Notes: generated by a model not told the origin, from the sequence alone. Positions 1 through 6,265 are shown, numbered from the stretch's first letter. The stretch: 6,456 nt of DNA from Nitrososphaerota archaeon (GCA_005877225.1 VBPK01000095.1:1-6456), one strand, 5' to 3'. Made by a program: numbers and translations.

Positions 1-9
1 GCTTAACCC

Positions 10-1170
10 ATGCAAGAGTTGGGTGGTCCCGGCGGCAAGACTATCCCCGGAGCCAGGGGCTTCATCCCTCTCATCCGACCGTCCGTTGGCGAAGAGGAGC
101 TGGAGGAAGTCCGATCCGTGCTAAGGTCCGGCTGGCTTTCGCAAGGCGCCAAGGTAAGGCAGTTCGAACGGGAGTTTGCGACTCATATCGGGGCGAAATA
201 TGCGGTCGCCACTTCGTCTTGCACGACCGCCCTGAGCCTTGCCATCGACGCGCTCCAGCTCAAGATCGGGAGCGAAATGGTCGTCCCGGACTTCACATTC
301 CCAGCGACCGCGAACGTGGTCATCAGAGCCGTCTCGACTCCTGTACTGGTCGATGTCCGTGAAGACACGTTTGCAATCAGGCCGTCCGAAACCGCGAAGG
401 CGCTGGGGAAGAAGACAAGCGCAATCATGCCTGTTCACCCCTTCGGGCATCCTTTCGAGACGGATGAGCTCTACGAGCTCGCGTCAAGGAAGGGAATCGA
501 GGTGATAGAGGACGCTGCCACAGCGATCGGGACGAAGTACAAGGGCAAGCTCGTAGGTGCGTCGAGGCGGGCGGTCTGCTTTAGCTTCCATCCCCGCAAG
601 TTGCTCACCACGGCGGAGGGTGGATGCTTGGTCACCGATGACAAGGCGGTCTATGAACGGGCCGTTGCCCTGAGGAATCACGGTCAGGTCGCAGACAAGC
701 GGGGTAGAATCAAGTTTCGATATAACGGTCTCAACTATCGGATGAGCGACGTGCATGCTGCGATCGGGATCGCGCAGCTCAAGAAGACAGACTCGATAAT
801 CAGCTCAAGGAGGAGGCAAGCCGAGTTATACAACGAGATATTGGGTTCCTCCAAGCTGGACATCCAGCTGCCTCTGGAGGAGGAGTGGGCTTACCACACC
901 TACCAATCCTACGTGATTGTCCTGGGAAAGTCACTTCCAACCAATGATCGGATCATTCGAGTCCTGAAAGAAAGATTTCGAATTGAGACCCAAGTAGGCA
1001 CCTACTCCTTGTCTCTCCAGCCTTCATTCCGGGGTACTCTTTCCGTGGGCACTCTGAGGACGAGCAGGCTGCTCTATCGACGTTCGCTCACGTTGCCTCT
1101 CTTCGAGTCCTTGAGTGAAGAAGACCAGGTTTACATCGTGGAATCACTTGCGAGCGCGTCCCGCCTCTAG
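10..1170 (+). CDS. DegT/DnrJ/EryC1/StrS family PLP-dependent sugar aminotransferase
   Basis: This 386-residue protein has the full length and motif order of the sugar-nucleotide aminotransferase family, which transfers an amino group, usually from glutamate, to a keto sugar bound to a nucleotide. Visible motifs are GWLSQG near residue 41, the PLP phosphate-binding stretch ATSSCTTAL (67-75), PDFTFPATAN, IEDAATAIG with the PLP-nitrogen aspartate D168, SFHPRKLLTTAEGG with the Schiff-base lysine K197, and NYRMSDVHAAIGIAQL from N242. An in-frame TAA at 4-6 shows the reading frame is complete. ATG at 10 is the first start, and it leaves about 17 residues before the usual family beginning (FIPLIRPSVGEEEL). 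No SD can be judged so close to the edge. The 3' end overlaps the opposite-strand acyltransferase by 27 nt. With the neighbouring SDR and acyltransferase it probably makes an amino-deoxy sugar nucleotide. C4 specificity of the PseC/LegC or perosamine-synthase kind is plausible but not shown. Confidence 0.93.
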   Translation: MQELGGPGGKTIPGARGFIPLIRPSVGEEELEEVRSVLRSGWLSQGAKVRQFEREFATHIGAKYAVATSSCTTALSLAIDALQLKIGSEMVVPDFTFPATANVVIRAVSTPVLVDVREDTFAIRPSETAKALGKKTSAIMPVHPFGHPFETDELYELASRKGIEVIEDAATAIGTKYKGKLVGASRRAVCFSFHPRKLLTTAEGGCLVTDDKAVYERAVALRNHGQVADKRGRIKFRYNGLNYRMSDVHAAIGIAQLKKTDSIISSRRRQAELYNEILGSSKLDIQLPLEEEWAYHTYQSYVIVLGKSLPTNDRIIRVLKERFRIETQVGTYSLSLQPSFRGTLSVGTLRTSRLLYRRSLTLPLFESLSEEDQVYIVESLASASRL

Positions 1171-1566
1171 CTTCCCTTTCAGTTCAGCTGGTGCGCCAGC
1201 TATCAAAGAATATGGCGGGTACTTGCCCCGCACAACAGAGAGAGCTCCCACTATTGAGTGATGTCCTATCGTAGTCTCCGGCAGTATTACCGAGTTCGCG
1301 CCCACGAAGACATGGTCTCCCAACTTTACCGGCCCTACGACCTTTTTGCCTCTCTCGGTGCATCTGAGATGGGTTGAATGCGTGTAAATCTGGGTGCCAG
1401 ACGATATATCGCACCACTTTCCTATGTCCAGAGAGGCAAGCTGTGAATCTAGTAGGCAGTAGTAGCCTACCCAACTACCTTCACCCAACCGCAGACGCTC
1501 TCCTAGCAAGGTAGCATTGGGGGCGACGAATCTGGCATTATTTCCTTTGGGCAATGGCACTTTCAC
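1144..1566 (-). CDS. left-handed beta-helix (hexapeptide repeat) acyltransferase, probably acetyltransferase
   Basis: This 140-residue protein is built from hexapeptide turns of the LbH fold, such as LDIGKW, VKLGDH, VFVGAN, SVILPE and TTIGHH. It ends with the typical cap of sugar and maltose O-acetyltransferase relatives, SVVRGKYPPYSLIAGAPAELKGKL. H63 or H66 in IYTHSTHLRC is the likely catalytic base. The family transfers acetyl from acetyl-CoA to sugar hydroxyls or amines, normally as a trimer. It lacks the extra N-terminal nucleotide-sugar domain of PglD-type enzymes. The start is GTG at 1566-1564, which overlaps the TGA of the upstream SDR gene (GTGA), with AAGGA a few bases upstream, so the two genes are likely translationally coupled. 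Because it sits with an aminotransferase and a dehydratase-like SDR, N-acylation of an amino sugar is the most economical role, but O-acetylation is possible. The last 27 nt lie opposite the end of the aminotransferase. Confidence 0.88.
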   Translation of the reverse strand: MKVPLPKGNNARFVAPNATLLGERLRLGEGSWVGYYCLLDSQLASLDIGKWCDISSGTQIYTHSTHLRCTERGKKVVGPVKLGDHVFVGANSVILPETTIGHHSIVGALSVVRGKYPPYSLIAGAPAELKGKLEAGRARK

Positions 1567-2600
1567 GAGGTCCTTGATGATTTAAATTCGCGCGAGTACC
1601 AGTCTATTGTCTTCTTTAGCCCCTCATCGAAGCTCGTTCTCGGTACATAATTGAAGAGCTTCTTGGCCAACGAGATATCTCCTTTGTGTCTTAGAACGTC
1701 TCCCGGTCGGGGTGGCTTATGGACAATTCCCCCTTCATAACCCATTATCTTCGCTATCTTCTCGATTAGCGCGATTATGCTCACCTCCTTTCCGCTCGCG
1801 ATATTGACTATCCGCCCCTTCGCTTCCCTACAAGCAAAAACGCCAACTATCCCCTCCACCGTGTCTGCGACGTATGTGTAATCCCTAGTTTGTCTTCCGT
1901 TACCGTAAACTACTGGCGCTTCGCCTCTCAGAATCCTTTCGATGGTTAGTGGGATGACGCCCGCGTACGACAATTCGTTTTGCCGGGGCCCGTATGTGTT
2001 GAAGGGTCTCGCAATTGCGACGTCGAGTCCGAATGTTTTGAGATATGAAATTGCGACTTGGTCGGAGGCGATTTTGCTCGCAGCATAGGGTGTGTGAGGC
2101 TTCTCCGGGTGTTCTTCATCCATCGGGACATACAGGGCCGTCCCGTATGCCTCCGAGGAGGAACAGTGGACCAGAGTATCGAATTTGCCCCTCCTTAGCA
2201 ACTCGCAAATGTTCGCCGTAATCGCCACGTTTGTCAAGACTGTCTCCATTGGCCGGTCAAGCGACATCGGGAGAGGGATTACTGCCATGTTGAAAATCAC
2301 GCTGATCTGCTCATCTTCCAACGCTTTCTCTAGTCCTTTGTGACTTCTTGCGTCCCGCCTGTATATCTTCACGTCCGCCCTATTCCTCAGTGATTTGATG
2401 TTTCTCATCTTCCCTAGCGAGAAATTGTCAACTATTACTAGCTTAGAGGGACGATCCATCATCACTCTGTCACACAAATGACTTCCAATGAAACCAGCGC
2501 CCCCGGTGATCATCACGTTTCTTCCCCTAAGGCTCCTCTTGCTTCCCAAATTGGGAACACCCATGCCGGGAATCGGCTTTAGTCTTTTCTTAGACATCAT
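1563..2600 (-). CDS. NAD-dependent extended SDR, sugar-nucleotide 4,6-dehydratase/epimerase family
   Basis: This 345-residue extended SDR has the NAD-binding motif GGAGFIG (33-39), an acidic end to beta-2 (IVDNF, 56-60), the catalytic stretch SSSEAYG (147-153), YAASK with Y172 and K176, RPFNTYGPRQ (198-207) and the sugar-nucleotide motif GRQTRDYTYVAD (235-246). The glutamate next to the catalytic serines (E150) is reminiscent of LegB-like 4,6-dehydratases (TSEVYG) rather than of UDP-glucose 4-epimerases, so dehydration of an NDP-hexose to a 4-keto-6-deoxy sugar is my preferred role; epimerase is the alternative. The start is uncertain. ATG 2600 gives about 28 extra N-terminal residues and has no SD of its own, although it overlaps a tiny leader ORF. 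GTG 2516 (V29) has GGGG seven bases upstream and would begin right at VMITGGAGFIG. The stop overlaps the acyltransferase start by 4 nt, so the pair forms one transcription unit. Confidence 0.92.
   Translation of the reverse strand: MMSKKRLKPIPGMGVPNLGSKRSLRGRNVMITGGAGFIGSHLCDRVMMDRPSKLVIVDNFSLGKMRNIKSLRNRADVKIYRRDARSHKGLEKALEDEQISVIFNMAVIPLPMSLDRPMETVLTNVAITANICELLRRGKFDTLVHCSSSEAYGTALYVPMDEEHPEKPHTPYAASKIASDQVAISYLKTFGLDVAIARPFNTYGPRQNELSYAGVIPLTIERILRGEAPVVYGNGRQTRDYTYVADTVEGIVGVFACREAKGRIVNIASGKEVSIIALIEKIAKIMGYEGGIVHKPPRPGDVLRHKGDISLAKKLFNYVPRTSFDEGLKKTIDWYSREFKSSRTS
2543..2557. promoter_or_regulatory. 15-bp perfect palindrome, possible operator
   Basis: TTCCCAA-A-TTGGGAA has two 7-bp arms around a single base. 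If the SDR starts at GTG 2516, this palindrome lies in the divergent intergenic space and could be a site for a dimeric regulator. If the SDR starts at ATG 2600, it falls within codons for residues near VPNLGS. No second copy was noticed in the window. Confidence 0.2.
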
Positions 2601-2623
2601 TTTACGAAAGAGAATGGCGACAT
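2597..2623 (-). CDS. candidate 8-codon leader ORF (MSPFSFVK) overlapping the SDR start
   Basis: On the minus strand, AAGGAG sits six bases before ATG 2623-2621. Translation gives MSPFSFVK and then TGA (2599-2597), which overlaps the SDR start ATG 2600-2598 as ATGA. This is the geometry of translational coupling, and it would explain how ATG 2600, which lacks its own SD, is used. The alternative is that the real SDR gene begins at 2623 and one base is missing here: one extra A in the run of four A's would join the two frames. It could also be chance. No family can be assigned to such a short peptide. Confidence 0.3.
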   Translation of the reverse strand: MSPFSFVK

Positions 2624-3921
2624 TTTTCTCTCCTTCATGCCTAATAATTGGCGATGAGGGGCCCAGTCAAGACTTGAACGTCGGGGTCGTGGTAGCCGAA
2701 ATACTCGACGGGAGATTCGTTCCATGGGAGAAGTCTCTCGAGTGGGAGTCTTACATCGACCTGTACTGTCTTGGGCTCATGAAGAGGGGACACAATTGCA
2801 TCAAGTACGTTCCGTCTTTAGCTGTGTCCGCAACCCAGACCTATCATCACAAGTTCGGGCATCTCGTCAAGCGGATTCCCGTTTACAATCGTTGGCTCCT
2901 TGCCCCTAGATCTCTGCTGCGGATTCGGGCGTTCTCCTTGGGTTACACGACGATTTTCAGGCAAGCTCTGGGACCGGCATTCACGGTCAACATGATGAGA
3001 GAAGCGAAGAAAGACGGTCTCCACGTGCTGCATTACTCGAGCTATTACACGTCGTTCTTTATTCCCGCCTTCCTGGCGGCCTGGCGGCTCCCAATGGTGA
3101 CACAATACACGGGTGGGATGCTCCCGACGAACACCCTTAGAAGGCTATTTTGGAAGCTTTCAATTCTTCCAAGCCTCAAGGCGTCACGTGCAGTTCTCTT
3201 GGGTGATTATTATTCGGAGATTAGGTCTTTGATTTCTGATCTTGGCGTGTCGAGAGCGAAGCAAGAATTCTTCAACGCTCCCGTAATTGATAGCAACGTT
3301 TTCCACGAGTTCGACAAGCGGGCGGCGCAAGAAAACTTGGGTTTCAATCCTAAGAAGAAAAATATCCTCTGCGTCACTTACATTCCGCCCAAATCGAGGC
3401 GTTCAGAGCTCCTTGCCAAGAATCCTTATTTGATGCTCGACATCATTGAACGAGCTGTAAGAACAGGTGGCGACGAGATAGAACTTCACGTTGCTGGGTG
3501 GGGCGTCGGTCTGGATGAATTCAGGGGATACGTCCGCGACGATGGAATGACAAATCGCGTGCATATATTCGGACACGTTGAGCACACACAGCTCCCAGTC
3601 TATTATTCTGCTTCAGACCTACTCTTCGTTCCCTACAGGCTGGAGACGCTCAATGAGGGTTCGGCCACCGTTGAGGCGTTCGCCTGCGGCAGGCCCGTTG
3701 CGGCATTCAAACGAAATAGCACCGATCAGGCGGAACAGCTCGGGGGATTTCTTGTGGAAACCGACCCCCAACTCGGGGCAAGGACGCTTCTCGACAGACT
3801 CCGCAAACCTGGCTACCTGGAGGGGAAAGGAAGAGAGGGATTAGCCCTCGCTGGACAATTCACACTCGACTTCGCAGGCAAAAGGTTAGAGGAAATATAT
3901 GCCAAGGCAGTCGAAGGCTAG
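2614..3921 (+). CDS. GT-B fold glycosyltransferase, GT4-like
   Basis: From ATG 2614 this is a 435-residue protein. The N-terminal acceptor half begins around LNVGVVVAEILDGRF (residue 21), with WESYIDLYCLGLMKRGH at 44-60. The C-terminal donor half contains KKNILCVTYIPPKSRRS (248-264), ELHVAGWGVG (290-299), VHIFGHVEHTQLPVYYSASDLLFVPYR (316-342) and NEGSATVEAFACGRPVAAF (347-365), which is the nucleotide-sugar binding segment of GT4-type enzymes. The glutamate pair there is E348 and E354, closer than the usual E-x7-E. No membrane-spanning segment is obvious, so it is probably cytoplasmic or peripheral and transfers a sugar from an NDP donor to a glycan precursor. The start is doubtful. ATG 2614 has only a weak purine stretch before it and lies 13 bases from the divergent SDR start. 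TTG 2674 (415 aa) has GAGGGG upstream and matches the family beginning. A longer frame back to 2488 would run far into the SDR gene and is unlikely. Confidence 0.88.
   Translation: MATFFSPSCLIIGDEGPSQDLNVGVVVAEILDGRFVPWEKSLEWESYIDLYCLGLMKRGHNCIKYVPSLAVSATQTYHHKFGHLVKRIPVYNRWLLAPRSLLRIRAFSLGYTTIFRQALGPAFTVNMMREAKKDGLHVLHYSSYYTSFFIPAFLAAWRLPMVTQYTGGMLPTNTLRRLFWKLSILPSLKASRAVLLGDYYSEIRSLISDLGVSRAKQEFFNAPVIDSNVFHEFDKRAAQENLGFNPKKKNILCVTYIPPKSRRSELLAKNPYLMLDIIERAVRTGGDEIELHVAGWGVGLDEFRGYVRDDGMTNRVHIFGHVEHTQLPVYYSASDLLFVPYRLETLNEGSATVEAFACGRPVAAFKRNSTDQAEQLGGFLVETDPQLGARTLLDRLRKPGYLEGKGREGLALAGQFTLDFAGKRLEEIYAKAVEG
2630..2635 (-). promoter_or_regulatory. strong Shine-Dalgarno site AAGGAG for the leader ORF/SDR
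   Basis: The minus strand reads AAGGAG, then AGAAAA, then ATG 2623. Motif and spacing are ideal for a bacterial or archaeal SD. It implies that the SDR transcript starts upstream of about 2636, which places its 5' leader opposite the ATG 2614 start of the divergent glycosyltransferase. Confidence 0.45.
2636..2673. promoter_or_regulatory. putative shared divergent promoter region
   Basis: The AT-rich stretch CTAATAATT at 2641-2649 is the best TATA-like patch between the two divergent genes. It lies about 25 bp from minus-strand ATG 2623 on one side and plus-strand TTG 2674 on the other, so one box could serve both directions if transcripts are leaderless or nearly so. GAGGGG at 2656-2661 could act as an SD for TTG 2674. 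This is inferred from spacing and AT content only. Confidence 0.22.
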
Positions 3922-3964
3922 AAACAATTTCGTTATTCCAACACGAAAATAGTCTAGTTTCGAC
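3910..3964 (+). terminator. imperfect stem-loop spanning the glycosyltransferase stop codon
   Basis: Three nested paired blocks line up: GTCGAA (3910-3915) with TTCGAC (3959-3964), CTAGA (3918-3922) with TCTAG (3953-3957), and TTTCGT (3928-3933) with ACGAAA (3943-3948) around a 9-nt loop. Together they make a hairpin of about 23 bp with small bulges, and the TAG stop is inside it. There is no T-run after it, so it is not a standard intrinsic terminator. It may instead stabilise or process the 3' end of the mRNA. Confidence 0.3.
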
Positions 3965-4188
3965 TTCGGGGCGAGCGCGTGAGATTCGATCTTTGATATT
4001 CCGGAGCTTGAGGTGTCCACCTCTCACCATCAATGACGGTATCAGCTTAGGTCATGCATGAATCATGCCGGAAAAAGTGCCAAGACGCGGCTTGGAAAGC
4101 GGAAATTGACCACGAAATTTGTGAGAGCTAAGAAAATTACCAATAACTTAATAGCGCATGGGACGTCCCAAAAAAATTATCGACTACT
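3922..4188. other. 267-nt gap between glycosyltransferase and methyltransferase
   Basis: Apart from the stem-loop at its left end, the gap holds three short inverted repeats: GAGGTG-TC-CACCTC (4010-4023), GCATG-AAT-CATGC (4056-4068) and the perfect 10-mer GGGACGTCCC (4160-4169), the last followed directly by seven A's (4170-4176). The right part (from about 4130) is AT-rich and includes ACTTAATAG (4147-4155), a possible promoter element for the methyltransferase. A 44-codon ORF (4058-4192) crosses the right half. I recognise no RNA gene here. Confidence 0.4.
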
Positions 4189-4192
4189 TTGA
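4058..4192 (+). CDS. candidate small basic protein, 44 aa, unrecognised
   Basis: ATG 4058 opens a frame of 44 codons, beginning MNHAGKSAKTRLGKRKLTT and ending KNYRLL. It contains about 12 lysines and arginines and no acidic residue. AGGT lies five bases before the ATG as a weak SD. Its TGA (4190-4192) overlaps the TTG proposed as the methyltransferase start (TTGA), which would suit coupled translation. I recognise no family. Small ribosomal or nucleic-acid-binding proteins have similar composition, but I see no match to a known one. A chance ORF in an intergenic gap remains the more likely explanation. Confidence 0.17.
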   Translation: MNHAGKSAKTRLGKRKLTTKFVRAKKITNNLIAHGTSQKNYRLL

Positions 4193-4935
4193 GTTCCAAA
4201 GACGCCCTCTTTAAGCTAAACAAGGTAATGCGTGCCGCGTTCGAGAAACTAGGGATAGAACTTCAACTAATGCCCATCCCCAAGCGCAGGGTTCTCGCCA
4301 GCGGCGGGGTACCTGTTGCCTTGGGAATCGACTATTCAACGAATTGGCTAAGGATTCCAATGTATACTGCGATCTTCTCAACCCTATCAAATAACCTCGG
4401 CGGCGATTTCTTCAAGGGAAAGGTGGCCGTTGAAATAGGGGGCAGTGAAGGCACAATTGTAAGAATGCTAAAATCGTTCGGCGCAACGGTTAGCGTCGCC
4501 CCAGATTATCCACGGATTGATGTTGAGAATCTATTCTATCCTCAGGAAGCTTTCGATATTATCATCCTCGACCAGATATTTGAACATCTCCAGCATCCAT
4601 GGAAGGCGGTCGAGCAAATCAAACGGGTTCTTAAGCAGAATGGATTGTGCATTTGCACATCAGTGTTCATCTATCCGATACATCATGCGGGAAACTACGG
4701 AGACTACTACAGGTTCTCTCCCGCAGGGTTCCGCTCTCTGTTCGAAGATTTCAAAATAATATCCGCTGAGGGGTGGGGAAACGCCGAAGTCCTCAGAGTA
4801 GCCTACAATCATTCTGATAGGGGACCCGAGGGAACTAACCCAATCACGAAAAATGAAGCCGAGCACTTGGGTATATACGACTACACGGACGCAATGAACT
4901 ATATGATGACGTGGTGCATCGTTCAGAAGGTTTAA
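4189..4935 (+). CDS. class I SAM-dependent methyltransferase
   Basis: This is a 248-residue protein with a Rossmann-type SAM-binding core. Motif I is VAVEIGGSEGTIVRML (79-94), with EIGGSEG where most relatives have ExGxGxG. APDYPRIDVEN (104-114) follows, then motif IV FDIIILDQIFEHLQHPWKAV (122-141) and KRVLKQNGLCICTSVF (145-160). The segment GNYGDYYRFSPAGFRSLFEDF (168-188) is typical of Methyltransf_11-like enzymes found in glycan clusters. The target is unknown; a sugar hydroxyl or a glycan end is the natural guess from context. The start is doubtful. TTG 4189 has no SD, ATG 4228 (M14) is internal, and ATG 4158 is in the wrong frame unless the A7 run at 4170-4176 carries one base too many. 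The gene runs convergent to the next glycosyltransferase, with only 32 nt between the stops and no clear terminator. Confidence 0.85.
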   Translation: MSSKDALFKLNKVMRAAFEKLGIELQLMPIPKRRVLASGGVPVALGIDYSTNWLRIPMYTAIFSTLSNNLGGDFFKGKVAVEIGGSEGTIVRMLKSFGATVSVAPDYPRIDVENLFYPQEAFDIIILDQIFEHLQHPWKAVEQIKRVLKQNGLCICTSVFIYPIHHAGNYGDYYRFSPAGFRSLFEDFKIISAEGWGNAEVLRVAYNHSDRGPEGTNPITKNEAEHLGIYDYTDAMNYMMTWCIVQKV

Positions 4936-4967
4936 CACAAGAAACTACCCGCAGCACTTGTCTTCAC

Positions 4968-6206
4968 TCAGCGGCTGCATGCAGCTTCTCTAAGCAGACG
5001 CAGAGTCTCTTCCACGTGTCTGTCCCACGTGTAGGGCATTACAGTTCGCCACGCTGATTCGCCGACTCTTTCCAGCAACTCCGGTTTTTCCAATATCTCC
5101 ACAATCTTATCTGCCAAGACTTCCGGATTCGAGGGGATCAGAAAGGCGTTCTCGTTGTTCCTGAGGAATAATCGATAACGTTCGTACCAATTACCGCTTG
5201 CCAGCACGGGCTTCCTATGAACCATGTACATGACGACCTTTGTTCCCATGCACCAATCATTCAGCAACTGGACGCAAAGATCGGACAAGACGATGTAAGG
5301 GCTAAGATCGTCGTAAGGTATGGAACCCGTGAAAATGAAGTAATCCTCGAGTCGCGCTTCTCTCACGGATTTCCTGAGATCAGCGAGCAAGGGCCCGTCG
5401 CCTATGATCAGAAACCTGACGCTCGGCAGATGCGAGATTATGCCCGGGGCAGAGGAAACGAGTAAATCGAGGCGGTAGACAGATGTTATCTGCCCTGCGT
5501 AGAGAACGCATAGCTTTCCTTCCAATCCCAAACTCTTCTTTCGCTTGAGCACGCCCTCGGAGCGAGACCCTGGAGGAACGAAGCCCAATTCGTAGCCCCC
5601 GTTAGGCAGGAAAAGAGTGTTTTTCACCGGAAAGTTATTCCTCACGTAGCTACCTACAACTTCGTCAACGTAGACAACAGAGTGGGCGTTCTGACGGGTC
5701 ATGACTAAATCCTCACAGAATCCGAATGCCTTTCGAGCCAACCCGAACTCTCGGGCAAAGTCGGGATCGCCGTAGTTCGCGACAAACGGTACTCCCATCA
5801 GCATTCTGATCACCGCGCCCACAGACCCTACCAGCATGGTTGTGCTGTACTGCGCGACGACTCTCATTCTTGTAAGCGTCAGGTAGGTGAGAATGAAGAG
5901 CGTTGCCATGACAAGCGTTATGACGGTCGTGGCGCTCGCGGGGCTGACAATTACTGGCGGAAAGAGGTATACAGTGTTGCCCTGCACCGTTCTCCTCGGA
6001 ATGATGTTCGAGACGAAATCGCGGACCGGGCTACCAATATGCCTGCCGAGTGGACAAAACACGATCATCTTCTGCCCTTTCTCCGCTAACTTTCGCGCAA
6101 GGTGATGTCTGGGCGACGCTCCTTGAGCCTCCAAGACTGGGTGCGTGAAGTGGTTCGTGATGTAAAGGAGCCACCCCTCCAGAAGGCCTTCCTCGCTTCG
6201 ATTCAT
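4968..6206 (-). CDS. GT4-like glycosyltransferase with atypical donor-site motif
   Basis: From ATG 6206 this is a 412-residue GT-B protein. It opens with WLLYITNHFTHP and GASPRHHLARKLAEKG (29-44), the usual acceptor-side start, then a hydrophobic stretch around 91-112 that may contact or cross the membrane. The donor half has LPNGG (200-204), VLYAGQITSVYRLDLLV (234-250), VRFLIIGDGP (263-272), FTGSIPYDDLSPYIVLSDLCVQLL (292-315) and GTKVVMYMVHRKPVLAS (321-337). The last motif matches the G-x-x-K-x-x-E-Y-M-A-x-G-K-P-V segment of GT4 enzymes, but the glutamate is methionine (M326). RL replaces the usual lysine region after YAGQI. ATG 6206 is preferred over ATG 6272 because AGGAG stands five bases before it and the 22 extra residues (MALAEDRCKRIDG...) look unlike a GT start. 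It probably adds a sugar to a membrane-linked glycan precursor. The donor is unknown. Confidence 0.88.
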   Translation of the reverse strand: MNRSEEGLLEGWLLYITNHFTHPVLEAQGASPRHHLARKLAEKGQKMIVFCPLGRHIGSPVRDFVSNIIPRRTVQGNTVYLFPPVIVSPASATTVITLVMATLFILTYLTLTRMRVVAQYSTTMLVGSVGAVIRMLMGVPFVANYGDPDFAREFGLARKAFGFCEDLVMTRQNAHSVVYVDEVVGSYVRNNFPVKNTLFLPNGGYELGFVPPGSRSEGVLKRKKSLGLEGKLCVLYAGQITSVYRLDLLVSSAPGIISHLPSVRFLIIGDGPLLADLRKSVREARLEDYFIFTGSIPYDDLSPYIVLSDLCVQLLNDWCMGTKVVMYMVHRKPVLASGNWYERYRLFLRNNENAFLIPSNPEVLADKIVEILEKPELLERVGESAWRTVMPYTWDRHVEETLRLLREAACSR

Positions 6207-6211
6207 GTTTT

Positions 6212-6216
6212 CTCCT
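6212..6216 (-). promoter_or_regulatory. Shine-Dalgarno AGGAG that fixes the glycosyltransferase start at 6206
   Basis: The minus strand reads AGGAG, AAAAC, ATG (6206-6204). This is the best SD-start pair in the window. It makes 6207-6272, and the ATG at 6272 that lies inside the inverted repeat, more likely untranslated leader than coding sequence. Confidence 0.6.
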
Positions 6217-6265
6217 GACTGTAGTGATGGGGTTCCGTCAATCCGTTTGCAGCGATCCTCTGCGA

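Noticed and set aside
2488..2613. Upstream extension of the first glycosyltransferase to ATG 2488
   Set aside because: It would overlap about 110 nt of the SDR coding start, and the translated residues are antisense to its conserved GGAGFIG region, so they look like a shadow of that gene.
4054..4131. 25-codon ORF MHESCRKKCQ... in the gap before the methyltransferase
   Set aside because: It overlaps the 44-codon frame, has no SD at a usable distance, and a single CxxxC-like pair is not enough to support a gene.
4974..4985. Perfect 12-bp palindrome GCTGCATGCAGC near the 3' end of the second glycosyltransferase
   Set aside because: It lies within coding codons for the C-terminal residues, has no T-run, and is short enough to be chance. 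I do not call it a terminator.
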